From Chamaelirium japonicum (taxonomy: Eukaryota; Streptophyta; Magnoliopsida; Liliales; Melanthiaceae), in assembly GCA_947650365.1 (NCBI GenBank), contig OX393557.1:52369472-52433471 (forward strand): 64,000 nt of DNA, in the 5' to 3' direction. The translations under genes were made by a program, and so were the position numbers. This document shows positions 27,301 to 45,100 of this stretch, piece by piece. The notes below the pieces were generated by a model. That model searched no databases. It saw only the letters and a program-made list of their open reading frames with translations, and was not told the origin of the DNA. Within the stretch, counting starts at the first letter, position 1. Each line of letters opens with the position of its first letter.

Positions 27301-30300
27301 CACTTATACCAACCTAGACCCAGTCATACCCACCGCAAACCAATCATACCCACCAATACCTACCCTTTCCCAGCTTTACCCCACCATACCCCCGCCCAAA
27401 TCTACCTTATACCCCATTCTACCCAATACCCACCCAGCTACACTTACTCGTTCATACCTCCTCACACCTTTACTTACTTGTAGCTACCCATATCTATCCC
27501 CACATACCCATAACCACCCCTATAAGCCCATACATCTATATAGCCACCCATACCCATCCTCACCCACTAAAACTTATATACCTACCTAAAAAAACCCAAT
27601 CTAATCTATACCCATTCATACTAGTCCATACACACTCATAAACATCATAATCCATGCATACTCACTCATACCTACCTATACCCACCACCATCCATCTATA
27701 CGCACTAATATCTACCCCTACCTGACCCCATTCACCTATACCACGCCCATCCCCTATACCTATCCATACTAATACAAACCCATTACTACCCTTTCATACT
27801 AACCCATACCCATTCTTACCCACCCCCATCCTCTAAACATACCCATACCCATACTTACCTATCGAAACTAACCTATATAGATCTGAAACTACCTATACCC
27901 TCCCATACATACTTATGCTAACTCATATCGACCAAATCCCATCTGTACATAGCCATACCCATTTATACCCACCAATATATATCGAAACCCACCTATATCG
28001 ACTTAAATCTACCTTTACCCCTAGATACAGCATTATACCCACCATAACTCACGTCTATCAACTATAACTGACCCATACCTACCCGAACCCATCGAAACCT
28101 ACCCAAACCAACTCAAACTCATCCAACCTACCCATAACAACGCATACCCACCCTCACCCTACCTATACCCAGTCCAACTTATTTATACCTACCCGTACCC
28201 ATATATACTCGCCCAAACCTACCCATATGCAACCTACCAATCTAACCATATATATACCAACCCCAACTAACTTATACCCAACATAACCTACCCATACCTA
28301 TTGTAATCTTACCAAACCCACCAATACCCATCTCTACTTATTTATACCCACCTCGACCTACCTATGCCCATCTATACCCTCCCTAACCTACCCATACGCA
28401 CTCATATATACCTATATGTATCCCTACCCGCCATACCAACTAATACCCACCACCACTCACCAAGACCCACCCTCAACCACCAAAACCCACCCATACCTAC
28501 CCCAACTCACTCATACCAACCTCGACCCACTCATACCCACCCCAACACACTCATACCCACCCATACCTACTCTTTCCTAGATTTATACATCCCCACCCAA
28601 CCATACCCCTGATATCTACCTTATACCCCTTATTCTACCCTATACCCACCTCAAACCAATACCCACCCAGCCACACTTACCCATTTATACATCCTCCTAC
28701 CCTTATTTATACCCACCCATACCCATCCCCACATACCCATACCTACCCCTATATACCCATACATATATATAATCACCAATACCCATCCTCACCCATTGAA
28801 ACTTACACATACTTACCCAAAAAAACCCAATCTAATCCATACCCATTCATACCTGCCCATACACACTCATACACATCATGATCCATGCATACTCACTCAT
28901 ACACACCCATACCCACCACCATCAATCTATACCCACTAATATCTACCCCTACCTACCCCCATTCACCCATACTATGCCTACCTCCCATACCTATCTATAT
29001 CAATACAAACCCATTATTACCCCTTCATACCTACCCATACCTTTACTTATCAACCCCCATCATTCATACATACCAATACAAATACCTACCCACCAAAACT
29101 CACCCATACATATCCGAAACTACCTATATCCTCCTATACCCACTTATACCTACCCATACCTTCCAAATCCTATCTGTACATAGCTATACCCATTTATACC
29201 CACCCATACTTATCGAAACCCACCTATACTGGCTCAAATCCACCTTTACCCACAGATACACCCTCATATCCACCACAATACATGCCTATCAACTGAAACT
29301 TACCCATACCTACTACAACCCACCTAAACCTACCCAAACCAATCCAAACCAACTCATGCCCATCCAACTTATCCATAAGAACTCATACCTACCCTTACCC
29401 TACCCATATACAGTCCAACTAATTCATACCCATACGTACCTATCTATACCTACCCATATACATCCCACCAATCTAACCATAAGTATACCAACCCTAACCC
29501 ACTTATACCCAACACAGCCTACCTATACCTATCATCATCTATCAAAACCCACCAATACCCACCACTATTTATCAATACCCACTTTGACTTACCTATACCC
29601 ATATATACCCACGCTTATCTACTTATATACTCTTACCTACTTATATGTATCCCTATCCACCATACCAACCAATACCCACACCAACTAACCCAGACCCACC
29701 CTCAATTAAAAAACCCATCCATACCTACCCCAACCCACTTATACCAACCTCGACCTACTCATACCCTCGCCAACCCACTCATACCTATCCTTTCCTAGCT
29801 TTATATATTTCCACCCCACCATACCTTCCCCATATCCACTATATACCCCCTATATCCACCTTATACCGCCCATTCTGCCCCATACCCACCTCAAACCAAT
29901 ACCCACCCAAGCCCAACCAAATGCACCCCACCCACTTAACCATATATATACCAACCATAACCCGCTCATACCCAATACAACCCACCCATACTTATCGTTA
30001 TCTATACAAACCCACCCATACCTACCTCTACTTATCTATACCCATCTCGACCTACCTATGCCCATCTATACCCACCCCAACCTATCCATACATACTTATA
30101 CCTACCTATATGTATCCCTAAGCACCATACCAACCAATACCCACCCCCACTCACCGAGACCCACCCTTAACCACCAAAACCTACCCATACCTACCCCAAC
30201 CCGCTCATACCAATCTCGACCCACTCATACCCACCCCAACCCACTCATAACCACCCATACCTACCCTTTCCTAGTTTTATACATCCCCACACCCCCATAT

Positions 30301-33300
30301 CTACCTAATACCCCCTATTCTACCTTATACTCACCTCAAACTAATAACCACCCAGCCACACTTACCCATTCATACCTCCTACCACCCTTACTTACTTGTA
30401 CCCACCCATACTTATCCCCATATACCCATACCCACCCCTATATGCCCATACATATATATTATCACCAATACCCATCCTTATCTACTGAAACTCACACATA
30501 CCTACCCAAAAAAACCCAATCCAATCCATACCCAATCATACCCACCCATACACACTTATACCCATCATAATACATGCATACTCAGTCATACCCACCCATA
30601 CCCACAACCATCCATCTATTGCCACTAATATCTACCCCTACCAACCACCATTCACCCATACCATGCCCATCCCCAATACCTATCCATACCAATACAAACC
30701 TATTACTACCCCTTCATACCTACCAATACATATTCTTACCCACCCCCATCCTCCATACATACCCATAACCATACTTACCCACCGAAACTCACCCATATAG
30801 GTCCGAAACTACCTATACCCTCCCATACCCAATTATATCTACTCATACCCACTAAATCTTTTCTGTAAATAGCTATACTCATTTATACCAACTCATACAC
30901 ATCAAAACCCACCTATGCTGGCTCAAATCCACCTTTACCATAGATATACCCCCATACCCACCACAACCCATGCCCATCAACTGAAACTTACCTATACTTA
31001 CCCGAACCCACCTAAACCCATCCAAACTAACTCATGTGTACCCACCTAACCATAAATATACTAACCATAACCCACTCATACCCAATACAACCCACCTATA
31101 CCTATCGTTATCTTTCCAAACCTACCTATACCTACCCCTACTTATCTCTACCTTCCTCGTACTAGCTATGCCTATCTATACCCAGCCCAACACCCCAAAC
31201 ACACTCATACCCACGTATTGTATCCCTACCCTAACCCACTCATACCAACCTCGATCCACTCATACCAGCCCCAACCCACTCATACCCACCCATACCTACC
31301 CATTCCTTGCTTTATACATTTCCACCCCACCATACCCCCCTATATCCACCTTATATCCCCCATTCTACCCCATACCTACCTCAAACTAATACCTACCCGA
31401 CCACACTTACCCATTCATATCTCTTCCCCTCTTTACTTACTTGTACCTACCCACACCTATCCCTATATACCCATACCCAACCCTATATGCCCATATATAT
31501 ATATAATAACCCATATCCTTCCATTCCCACTGAAACTCGCACATACTTATCCAAAAAAATCTAATCAATTCTATACCCATTCATACCCGTCCATACATAC
31601 TTATACCCATCCTATCGAAACCCACCTATACCTACCTTTATATATCTGTACCCACCTTAACCTACCTATGCCCATTTATACCCACCCCAACCTACCCAAA
31701 CGCACTCATACCTACCTATATATATCCCTACCCACCATACCAACTAATACCCACCCCCAATTACCTAGACCCATCCTTAACCACTAAAACCCACCCATAC
31801 CAGCCTTGACCCAGTCATACCTACCCCAACCCACTCATACCAACGCATACCTATCCTTTCCTAGCTTTATACATCCCCACCGCACCATACCCCCCATACC
31901 CATATTATACCCCCTATTCTACCCTATACCTACGTCAAACGAATACCCACCCAGCCATATTAACCTATTCATACCTTCTCCTACCCTTACTTACTTATAC
32001 CCACCCAAACCTATCCCCATATATCCATATCCACGCCTATATGCCCATACATACATATAATCACCCATACCCATCCTCACCTACTGAAACTCACACATAC
32101 CTATGCAAAAAAATCCAATCCAATCCATACCCATTCATACCCGCCCATACATACTCATATCGATCCTAATCCATGCATACACACTCATACCAACTAATAC
32201 CCACCACCATTCATCTATACCCACTAATATCTATCCCTACCTACCCCCATTCACCTATACCATGCCCACCCCTCATACCTATCTATACCAATACAAACCC
32301 ATTACTATCCCTTCATACCTACCCATACCTATTCTAACCCACCCCTATCCTCCAAACATACCTATACCCATACTTACTTATCGAAACTCACCCAAACAGA
32401 TCCAAACTACCTATACCCACCTATACCCACTTATACCTACTTATACCCACTAAATCCCATCTGTATATAGCCATACTTATTTATACCCACCCATATACAC
32501 CAAAACCCACCTATGTCGGCTCAAATCCACCTTTACCCAGAGATACACCCCCATACCTACCACAACCCATGCTCATCCTCTGAAACTTACCCTAACCTAC
32601 CCGAACCCACCTAAACCCACCCAAACCAAACCAAACCAAACTCATACCCATCCAACCTACCTATAACAACTCATACCCACCTTCACCCTACCTATACCAA
32701 GTCCAACTCATTAATACCCACCCGTACCTATCTATACTAACCTAAACCCACCCATATGCACCCCACTAACCTAACCATATGTATACCAACCCCAACCCAC
32801 TTTTACCGAACACATCCTACCCATACATATCGTCATCTATCCAAACCCACCCATACCCACCCTTACTTATCTATACCCACCTTGACCTACCTATGCCTAT
32901 CTATACCCTCCTCAACCTATATATACGCACTCATACCTACCTATATATATCCCTACGTACCATACTAACCAATACATACCCCCACTCACCCAGACCCCCC
33001 CTAAACTACTAAAACAAACCCATACCTACCCCAACTCGCTCATACCAACCTCGACCCACTTATACCCACCCCAACCAATTTATACCTACCTATACCTATC
33101 CCGAAATATCCATACCCACATCTATATGCCCATAGATACATATAATCATCCATACCCATCGTCACTCACTAAAACTCATACATACCTACCAAAAAAACCC
33201 AATCCAATCCATACCACTCAAACCTATTTATACTAATACAAACCCATTACTACCCCTTCATACCTATCCATATATATTTTTACCCACCCTAATCCTCTAA

Positions 33301-36300
33301 ACATACCCATACCCATACTTACCCCTCTGAAACTCACACATATAGATCCGAAGCTACTTATACCCTCCTATACCCACTTATACCTACTCATACCCACCAA
33401 ATCCCATCTGTACATAACCAAACCAATTAATACCAACCCATACACACCGAAACCCACCTATGCCAGCTCAAATCCACCTTAACTCATAGATACACCCCTA
33501 TACCTGCCATAAATCATGCCCATTAACTAAAACTTACCCATACCAACCCTAACCCACTTAAACCCACCCAATCTAAACCAAATCAACTCATACCTATCTA
33601 ACACACCCCTAACAACTCATACCCACCCTCACCCTATCTATACCCAATCCAACTCATTAATACCCACCTGCACCAATCTATACCTATCCAAATCCACCCA
33701 TTTGTACCTTATCCACCTAACCATATGTATACCAACCCTAACCTACTCATACCCAACACAACCTATCCATACCTATCGTTATCTATCCAAACCTACCCAT
33801 ACCCACCCCTACTTATCTATACCCACATCGACCTATCTATGCCCATTTATACCCACACCAACCTACCCATATGTACTCATACCCACCTATATATATCTCT
33901 TCGCACCATACCAGCCAATATTCACCCCCACTCACCCAGACCCACCCTCAATCACCAAAACCCACTAATATCTACCCCTACCTACCAATCCAATCCATAC
34001 CCATTCATACCCGCCCATACACTCATACCAATCATAATCTATGCATACTCACTCATACCCACCCATACCCACCACTATCCATCCATACCCACTAAAATCT
34101 ACCCGTACCAACCCCCATTCATCTATACCATACCCATACCTTATACCTATATATACTAATACAAGCCCATTACTACCCCTTTATACCTACCCATACCTAT
34201 TCTTACCCACACCCATCCTCTATATATACTTATACCCATACTTACTAATAAAAACTCACCTATATAGATCCGAAACTACCTATACCCTTCCATATCCACT
34301 TATACATACTCAGACCCATAAAATACCATGTGTATATACCGATACCAATTTATACCCACCCATACACATTGAAACCCACATATATCGACTCAAATCTACC
34401 TTTACCCATAGATAAACCCCTATATCCACCATAACCCATGCCCATCGACTGAAACTTACCCATACTTACCCAAAAATACCTAAACCTACCCAAATAAACC
34501 CAAACCAACTCATACCCATTTAACCCACCTATAATAACTCATACCTACCCTCACCCAACCCATACCCAGACTAACTCATTAGTACTCACCCGTACCTAAC
34601 CATACCTACCCAAACCCACCTATATGTACCCCATCTATCTAACCATATGTATACCTACCCCAACCCACTCATACCCAATACAACCCACCTATACCTATCG
34701 TCATCTATCCAAACCCACATATACCTACCCCTACTTATCTATTCCCACATCGACCTACCTCTATGCCTATTTATACCTACACTAACCTATCCATACGTAC
34801 TCATATACGCCTATATATATTCCTAAGCACCATACCAACCAATACTACCTCCATTCACCTAGACCTACCCTTAACCACCAAAACCCACGTATACCTACTT
34901 TAACCCGCTCATACCCACCTCGACCCACTCATTCCCACGCTAACCCACTCATACCCACCCATACCTACCCTTTCTAAGATTTATATAACCATACCCTCCC
35001 ATACCCCTTCATATCCAATTTATACCCCCTATTCTACCCCATACCCACATCAAATCAATACCCACCCAGCCATACTTGCCCATTTATACCTCCTCCCACT
35101 CTTACTTACTTGTACCTACCTATACCCATCCTCTGATACCCATACCCATCCTTATATGCCCATATATATGTATAATCACCTATACCAATTCTCGCCCACT
35201 GAAACTTATATATACCTACCCAAAAAAACCCAATCCAATCAATACTCATTCATACCAGCCCATACCCACTCACATATATCCTAATCTATGCATACTCACG
35301 CATACCCACCCATACCACCACCATCCATCTATACCCACTAATATCTACCCCTACCTACCCCTATTTATCCATACCACACCTACCCCCTATACCTATCCAT
35401 ACCAATACAAACCTATTACTACCCATTCATACATACCCATACCCATTATTACCCACCTCTATCCTCTAAACATACCCATACCCATACTTACCCACGGAAA
35501 CTCACCTATAAAGATCTGAAACTACCTATACCCTTCCATACCCACTTATTCCTGCTCATACCCATAAAATCCCATCTGTGCATAGCCATACCCATTTATA
35601 CCAACCCATATACACCAAAACCCACCTATACCAGCTCAAATCCAACTTTTCCTACAGAAACACCCCCATACCCACCACAACCTATGCCCATCAACTTAAA
35701 CTTACCAATGCCTACTCGAACCCTCCTAAACCAACCCAAACCAACTCATACCCATCTAACCCATCCATAAAAACTCATACCCACCCTCACCTTACCCATA
35801 CCCAGTCTAACTCATTAATACTCACCCGCACCCATCTATACCTACCCAAACCAACCCATATGTACCCCACTCACCTGACTATATGTATACCAACCCTAAC
35901 CCATTCATACCCAATTTAACCTACCCATACCTATCGTTATATATCCAAACCAACCCATACCCACCCTTACTTATCTATACCCACCTCGACCTACCTATGC
36001 CCATATATACCCACTCCAACATATCTATACGCACTCATACCAACCTCAATAAAATGATACCCACCTCAACTCACTCATACCCACCCATACCTACCCTTTT
36101 CTAGGTTTGTACATCCCTATCCCACTATACCCTAATATATCCACTTTATACCCCCCATTCTACCCTATACCTACCTCAAACCAATACCCACCCAGCCACA
36201 CTTACCCATTCATACCTTCTCCCATCGTTAAGTACTTATACCTACTGATACCTATCCCATATACCTATACCCACCCGTATATATCTATACATGCATATAA

Positions 36301-38633
36301 TCACCCATACCCATTCTTACCCACTGAAACTAATACATACCTACCAAAAAAAGCCCAATCCAATCCATACTAATTCATACCCGCCCATACACACCCATAC
36401 CATGCCCAACCCTCATACTTATCCATACCAATACAAACTCATTACTACCCTTTCATACCTACTCATACCTATTCTAACCCACACCAATCCTCCAAACATA
36501 CCCATACCCAAACTTACCTATCGAAACTTACCCATACAGATCCGAAACTACTTATACCTCCCATACCCACTTATACCTACTCATACGTACCAAATATCAT
36601 CTATACATAGCCATACCCATTTATACCTACCAATATACACTGAAACCTACCTATACCGGCTCAAATCCACCTTTACCCATAAATACACCCCCATACCCAC
36701 TATAACCCATAACCATCAACTAAAACTTACCCATACCTGGCCGAACCCACTTAAACCCACCCAAAGTAACTCATTCATATCCAACCCACCCATAACAAAT
36801 CATACCGATCCTCACTCTACCCATACCCAATCCAACTCATTCATACCCACACGCACCCATCTATACCCACTGAAACCCACCCATATGCACTTTACCCACC
36901 TAACCATATGTATACCAACCCTAACCCACTTATACCCAACACAACCAACCCATACATATCGTCATCTATCCAAATCCACCTATACCCACCCCTACTTATC
37001 TATACCCATATTGACCTACCTATGCACATCTATAACCACCCAACCTACATATACATACTCATACCCACCTATATGTATCCCTACCCACCATACCAACCAA
37101 TACCCACCACCACTCACCTAGACCCACCCTCAACCACCAAAACCTACCTATACCTACCCCAACCCACTCTTACCAACCTCGACCCACTTATACCCAGTGT
37201 AACCCACTCATACCAATCCATACCTACCCTTTTCTAGCTTTATACATCCCCACCCCACTATACTCCCTATATCCACTACATACCCCATATTCTACACCAT
37301 ACCCATCTCAACCCAACACCCACCCAGCCACACTTACCCATTCATACTTACCACCCTTACTTGTACCCATCCATATACATCCCTACATACCCATACCCAC
37401 CCCTATATGCCCATACATATGTATAATCAGCTATACATATCCTCATCCACTGAAACTCACATATACCTACCTGAAAAAACCCAATCCAATCCATACCTAT
37501 TCATACCCGCCCATACACTCTCATACCCTTCCTAATCTATGCATTCTCACTCATACCCACCCATACCCACCACCATCCATCTATACCCACAAATATCTAC
37601 CCCTACCTACCTCCATTCACCCATACCATGCCTACCCCACATACTTATCCATACCAATACAAACCCATTACTACCCCTTCATACCTACCCATACCCATTC
37701 TTAGCCATCTTTATCATCCATACATACCCATACCTATACTTACCTACCGAAACTCACCCATATAGTTCTAAAACTACCTATACCTCCCATACCCACTTAT
37801 ACCTACTTATACCCACCAAATCACATCTGTACAAAACCATACCAATTTATACCTACCCATACATACCGAAACCCATATATGTTGGCTCAAATCCACCTTT
37901 ACCCACAGATATACCCCCATACCCACCACAACCCACGCCCAAGAATTGAAACATACCCATACCTGCCTAAACCTATCCAAACCAATCTAAACCAACTCAT
38001 ACCCATCCAACATAACCATAACAACTCAAACACACACTCACCCTACCTATACCCAGTCCACCTTATTCATACCCACCCACATATATTTATACCCACCCAA
38101 ACCAACCCATATATACCCCATCCACCTAACCATATGTAAACAAATCCCAACCCACTCATACCTAATACAACCCACCCATACCTATCGTCATCTATCCAAA
38201 CCAACCCATAGCTACCCCAAGTTATCTATACCTACCTCGACTTAACTATGCCCATCTATACTCACCAAAACCTACCCAGACGTACTCATACCCACCTATA
38301 TATATCGCTACCCGTTATACCAATCAATACCCACCCCCATTCACCCAGACCCACCCTCAACCACGAAAACCTACCCTAACCAGCTCATACCAATCTCGAC
38401 CCACTCATACCCACCCCAACCCACTCATACCTACTATACCTACCCTTTCCTAGCTTTATACATCCCCACCCCACCATACCCCCTATAACCACCTTATACC
38501 CCCCATTCTACCCCATACCCATCTCAAACCAACACATACCCAGCCACACTTACCCATTCATACCTTCTCCCATCCTTACTTACTTGTACCCACCCATACC
38601 CATCCCCACATAACCATACCCAACCCTGTATGC

Positions 38634-38635
<2 letters not shown>

Positions 38636-38709
<74 letters not shown>
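38636..38709. repeat. (AT)37 expansion inside a satellite unit
   Basis: About 74 bases of uninterrupted AT occupy the position where other units read GCCCATACATAYATATAATC. Both flanks are normal satellite, so this is a microsatellite that grew from the short TA patch present in every unit. Confidence 0.95.
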
Positions 38710-38710
<1 letters not shown>

Positions 38711-41700
38711 CACCCATACCCATCCTCACCCACTGAAACTCACACATTCCTATCCAAAAAAACCTAATCTAATCCATACCTATTCATACCCGCCCAAACA
38801 CACTCATGCGCATCCTAATTCATGCATACTCACTAATACCCACCCATACCCACCACTATCCATCTATACTCACTAATATCTACCCCTACCTACCCCCATT
38901 CACTTATACCATGCCCACCCCTCATACCTATCCATACCAATACAAACCCATTACTACCCTTTCAAATCTATCCATACCCTTTCTTACCCACCCTCATCCT
39001 CCATACATACCCATACCCATAATTACCCACTGAAATTCACCCATACAGATCCGAAACTACCTATACCCTCCCATACCCACTTATACCTAATCATACCCAC
39101 CAAATCCTATCTGTACAATGCCATACACATTTTTACCCACTCATACACACCAAAACCTACCTATACCGACTCCAATCTACCTTTACCTATAAATACACCC
39201 CCATATTCACCACAACCGACGCCTATCAACTGAAATTTACCAATACCTACCTGAACACACCTAAACCAACCCAAACCAACCTAAACTAACTCATACGCGT
39301 CCAATCCACCCATAATAACTCAAACACACCCTCAATATACCCATACCCTGTCTAACTTATTCATACCTACTCGTACCCATCTATACCCACCCAAACCTAC
39401 CCATATGCACCCCACCCAACAAACCATATGTATAGCAACCCTAACCTACTCATACCCAATATAACCCACCCATACTTATCATCATCTATCCAAACCCACC
39501 CAAACGTACCCCTACTTATCTATACCCACCTCGACCTACCTATGCCCATCTATACCCACCCCAACCTACCCATATGCACTCATACCCACATATATATATC
39601 CCTATCCACCATACCAACCAATACCTACCCCCACTCACCTAGACCCACCCTCAACCACCAAAACCCACCCATACCTACCCCAACCCGCTCATACCAACCT
39701 TGACCACTCATACCTACCCTAACCCAATCATACCCACCCATACTTACCCTTTTATAGCTTTATACATCCTCACCCCACCATACCCCCCATATCCACCTTA
39801 TATCGCCCATTCTACCCCAAACCCACTTCAAACCAATACCCACCCAACAACACTTACCCATTCATACCTCCTCGCACCATTACTTACTTGTACCCACCCA
39901 AACCCATACCCTTCCCTATATGCCCATATATGCATATAATCACCCACACCCATCCTCACCCACTGAAACTCACATATACTTACCCAAAAAAACCTAATCC
40001 AATCCATACACATTTATACCCGCACATACACACGCATACCTAGTCTAATCCATGCATACTCACTCATACCCACCCATACCCAACACCATCCATCAATACA
40101 CACTAATATTTTCCCCTACCTGCCCCTATTTATCCATAGCACGCCCACGCTGCATACCTATCCATATCATTACAAACCCATTATTACCACTTCATACCTA
40201 CCTATACCCATTCTTACCCACCACCATCCTCTATACATTCCCATACCCATACTTACCTATCGAAACTTACCTATACAGATCCGAAACTACCTATACCCTC
40301 CCATACCCACTTATACCTACTTATACCCACTATATCCCATCTGTACATGGCCATACCCATTTATACCCATCTATACATACCAAAACCCGCCTATACCGGC
40401 TCAAATCAACCTTTACCTACATATACACCCCTATACCCACCACAACCCATGCCCATCAACTGAAACTTACATATACCTACAAGAACCCACCTAAACCCAC
40501 CCAAACCAACCCAAACTAACTCATACCTATCGAACCTACCCAAAACAACTCAAACCTACCCTCACCCTACCTATACCCAGTCTAACTCATTCATATCCAC
40601 CTGCACCCATCTATACCTACCTAAACCTACCCATATACACCCCACTCACCTAACCATATATATACCAACCCCAACCCACTTATACCCAATACAACCCACC
40701 CATACTTATCGTCATTTATATAAACCCATTCATACCTACCCCTACTTATCTATACCCACCTCGACCTACCTATGCCTATCTATACCTACCCCAACCTACC
40801 CATATGCACTCATACCCTCCTATATGTTTCCCTACCCACCATACCAACCAATACCCACCCTCACTCACCCAGACCCACCCTCAACCATTAAAACAAACCC
40901 GTACCTACCCCAACTCGCTTATACGAACCTCGACCCACTCATACCCACTCCAATCCACACATATCTACTATACTTACCCTATCCTAGCTTTATACTTCCC
41001 TACCCTACCATATCCCCCCATATCCACCTTATACCCTGCATTCTACCCCATACCCACCTCAAACCAATACCTACCCAGCCACACTTATACATTCATACCT
41101 CCTCCCATCCTTACTTACTTGTACCCGCCCATACCTATTCCCATATACCCATACCCACCCCTATATGCCTATATATACATATAATCACCCATACTAATCC
41201 TCACCCACTGAAACTTACGCATACCTACATAAAAAAACCCAATCCAATTCATACCAATTCATAACCGCCTATACACACTCATACCCATCATAATCCATGC
41301 ATACTCACTCATACCCACCCATACCCACCCCTATCCATCTATACCTACTAATATCTATCCCTACTACCCCTATTCACCTATACCATACCCACCCCTCATA
41401 CCTATCCAAACCAATATAAACCCATTAGTACCCCTTCAAACCTACCCATACCCATTCTTACCCACCCCTATCATCCATACATATCCATACCTATACTTTC
41501 CCACCGAAACTCACCCATATAGATCCGAAACTACCTATACCCTCCCATACCTATTTATACCAACTCATACCCACCAAATCCTATCTGTACATAGCCATAC
41601 CCATTTATACCCACCCATACACACTGAAACCCACCTATACAGGCTCCAATCCACCTTTACCCATAAATATACCCCCATGCCCATAACAACCTACGTCTAT

Positions 41701-41900
41701 CAACTGATACTTACCTATACCTAGCCGAACCTACCTAAAACCACCCAAACAAACTCATACCTATCCAACCCACACATAACAACTCAAACCCAACCTCACA
41801 CTACACTTACCCTGTCTAACTCATTCATACCCATCTATACCCACCCAAACCCACCTATATACACCCCACCCCACGCACCTAACTATATATATACTAACAC

Positions 41901-42102
41901 CAACCCATGCATACCCAATATAACCAATCCATACTTATCGTCATCAATCCAAACCCACGCATATGCACCCCACCTACCAAACTATATATATATACCAACA
42001 CCAACCCATGCATACCCATTATAACCCATTCATACTTATCGTCATCTATCCAAACCCACCCATACCCACTCCTACTTATCTATACCCATCCCAACCTACC
42101 CA
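41901..42102 (+). repeat. 101-bp tandem duplication in a satellite unit
   Basis: CAACCCATGCATACCCA occurs at 41901 and 42002, each followed by a version of CATACTTATCGTCATC. It accounts for this unit being about 80-100 bases longer than its neighbours. Confidence 0.8.
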
Positions 42103-45100
42103 TATATACTCATACCTACATATATGTATCCCTACCCACCATATCAACCAATACCCACCCCCACTTACACCGACCTACCCGCAACCACCAAAAGCCACCC
42201 ATACCAACCCCAACCCACTTATACCAACCTCGACATACTCATACCCATCCCAACACACTCATACCCACCCATACCTACCTTTTCCTAGCTTTATACATCC
42301 CCACCCCACCATACCCTATCCACCTTATACCGCCCATTCTACCCCATACCTATCTCAAACCAATACCCACCTAGCCACACTTATCTATTCATACCTCCTC
42401 CTATCCTTACTTATTTGTACCCACCCATACCCATACCTACCCCTATATACCCATACATACATATAATCATCCATACCCATCCTTACCTACTGAAACTTAC
42501 ACATACCTATCCAAAAAAACCCAATCCAATCCATACCCGCCCATACACACGTATACCCATCCTAATCCATGCATACTCACTCATACCCACCCATACCCAC
42601 TACCATCCATCTATACGTACTAATATCTTACTTTGCCTACCCCTATTTATCCATACCACGCCCACCCCCCATACCTATCCATACTATTACAAACCCATTA
42701 CTACCCCTTCATACCTACCCATACCCATTCTTACCCAAACCCATCTTCCATACATACCTATCCCTATACTTACCTATCGAAACTCACCCATATAGATCCG
42801 GAACTATATATACCCTCCCATACCCACTTATACCTACTCATACCCACGAAATCCCATATGTACATAGCCATACCCATTTATACCCACCTATACATACCAA
42901 ACCCTACCTATGTCGGCTCAAATCTACCTTTACCCACAGATACAACCCATACCCACCACACCCTACGCCCATCAACTAAAACTTACGTATACCTACACGA
43001 ACCCACCTAAACCAACCTAAAAAATTTCATACCCATCCAACCTACACAAAACAACTCAAACCCACCCTCACCCTACCCATACCCTATCTAACTCATTAAT
43101 ACCAACCCGTACAAATCAATACCTACCCAAACCCACACATATACACCCCACCCATATAACCATATGTATACTAACCCCAACCAACTCATACATAATACAA
43201 CCCACCCATACCTTTCGTCATCTATCCAAACCCACCCATACCTATCCCAACTTATCTATACCCACCTCGACCTACCTATGCCCATCTATACCCACCCCAA
43301 CCTACCCATAAGCACTAATACCCACAGATATGTATCCCTACCCACCATACAAATTAGTACCCACTACCACTCACCTAGATCCACCTCAACCACCAAAACC
43401 CAGTAATACCTACCCCAACCCACTCATACCAATCTCGACCCACTCATACCCACCCCAACCCACTCATACCTACCCATACCTATCATTTCCTAGCTTTATA
43501 TATCCCCACCCTACCATATCCCACTATATCCACCTTATACGCCCTATTCTACGCTATACCCACCTCAAACCAATACCGACCCAGCCACACTTACCCATTC
43601 ATACCTCCCCCCACCTTTACTTACTTATACCCACCCATACCCATCCCCATATACCCATACCCACTCCTACAAGCCTATACATATATATAATCACCCATAC
43701 CCATCTTTATCCACTGAAACTCACACATACCTACCCAAAAAAACCCAATCCAATCCATACCCATTCAAATCCGCCCATACTCACTCATACCCATCCTAAT
43801 CCATGCATATTCACTCATACCCACCCATACCCACCACCATTCATAGATACCGACTAATATCTACCCCTACCTACCTTAATTTACCCATACTATGCCCACC
43901 CCCCATACCTATCCAAACTAATACAAACCCATTACTACTCCTTCATACCTACCCATACCCATTCTTACCCACCCCTATCCACTATACCTACCCATACCCA
44001 TACTTACCTATCGAAACGTACTCATACAGATATGAAACTACTTATACCCTCCTATACCTTCTTATACCTAGTCAGACCCACCAAATCCCATCCGTACATA
44101 GCTATACCCATTTATACCCACTCATATATACCAAAACCCACCTATGTCGGCTCAAATCTACCTTTACCTACAGATATACCCCAATACCTACCACAATACA
44201 CATCCATCAACTGAAACATACCCATACCTACGCTAACCCACCTAAACCCACCAAAACTAACCTAAACCAACTCATACTATCCAATCCACCCATAACAATT
44301 CATACCCACCCTCCCGTTATCCATACCCAGTACTCATTCATACCTACCCGTACCCATCTATACCCACTCAAACCCACCTATATAAATACCTAACCCATCT
44401 AACTATATGTATACCAACCCCAACCTACTCATACGCACCCCTACTTATCTATCCAAACTCACCCATACCCACCCCTACTTATCTATACCCACATTAACCT
44501 ACCTATGCCCATCTATACCCACCCCAACCTACCCATATGCACCCATACCCACCTATATATATCCCTGCCCACCATGCCAACCAATACCTAATCCCACTCA
44601 CCCAAACCTACCCTCAACCACCAAAACCCACCTATACCTACCCTTTTCTACCTTTATACGTACCCACCCAACCATACCCCCCATATCAACCTTATACCCC
44701 TCGTTCTACCCCATACTCACCTCAAACCAACACCTACCCAGCCATATTTACCCATTCATACCTCTTTCCACCCTTACTTATACCCACCCAAACCCATCCC
44801 TATATACCCATACCCATCCCTGTATGCCCATACATACATCTAATCACCCACACCCATCCTCACCCACTAACACTCACACATACCTACCAAAAAAAACCCA
44901 ATTTAATCTATACCCATTCATACCTGCCCATACAGACTCATACCCATCCTAATCTATGCATACTCACTCAGAACGACCCATACCCACCACCATTCATCTA
45001 TACCCACTAATATCTACCCCTACCTACCCTCATTCATCCAAACCACGCCCACCCCCATACCTATCTATACCAATACAAACCCATTACTACCTCTTTATAC

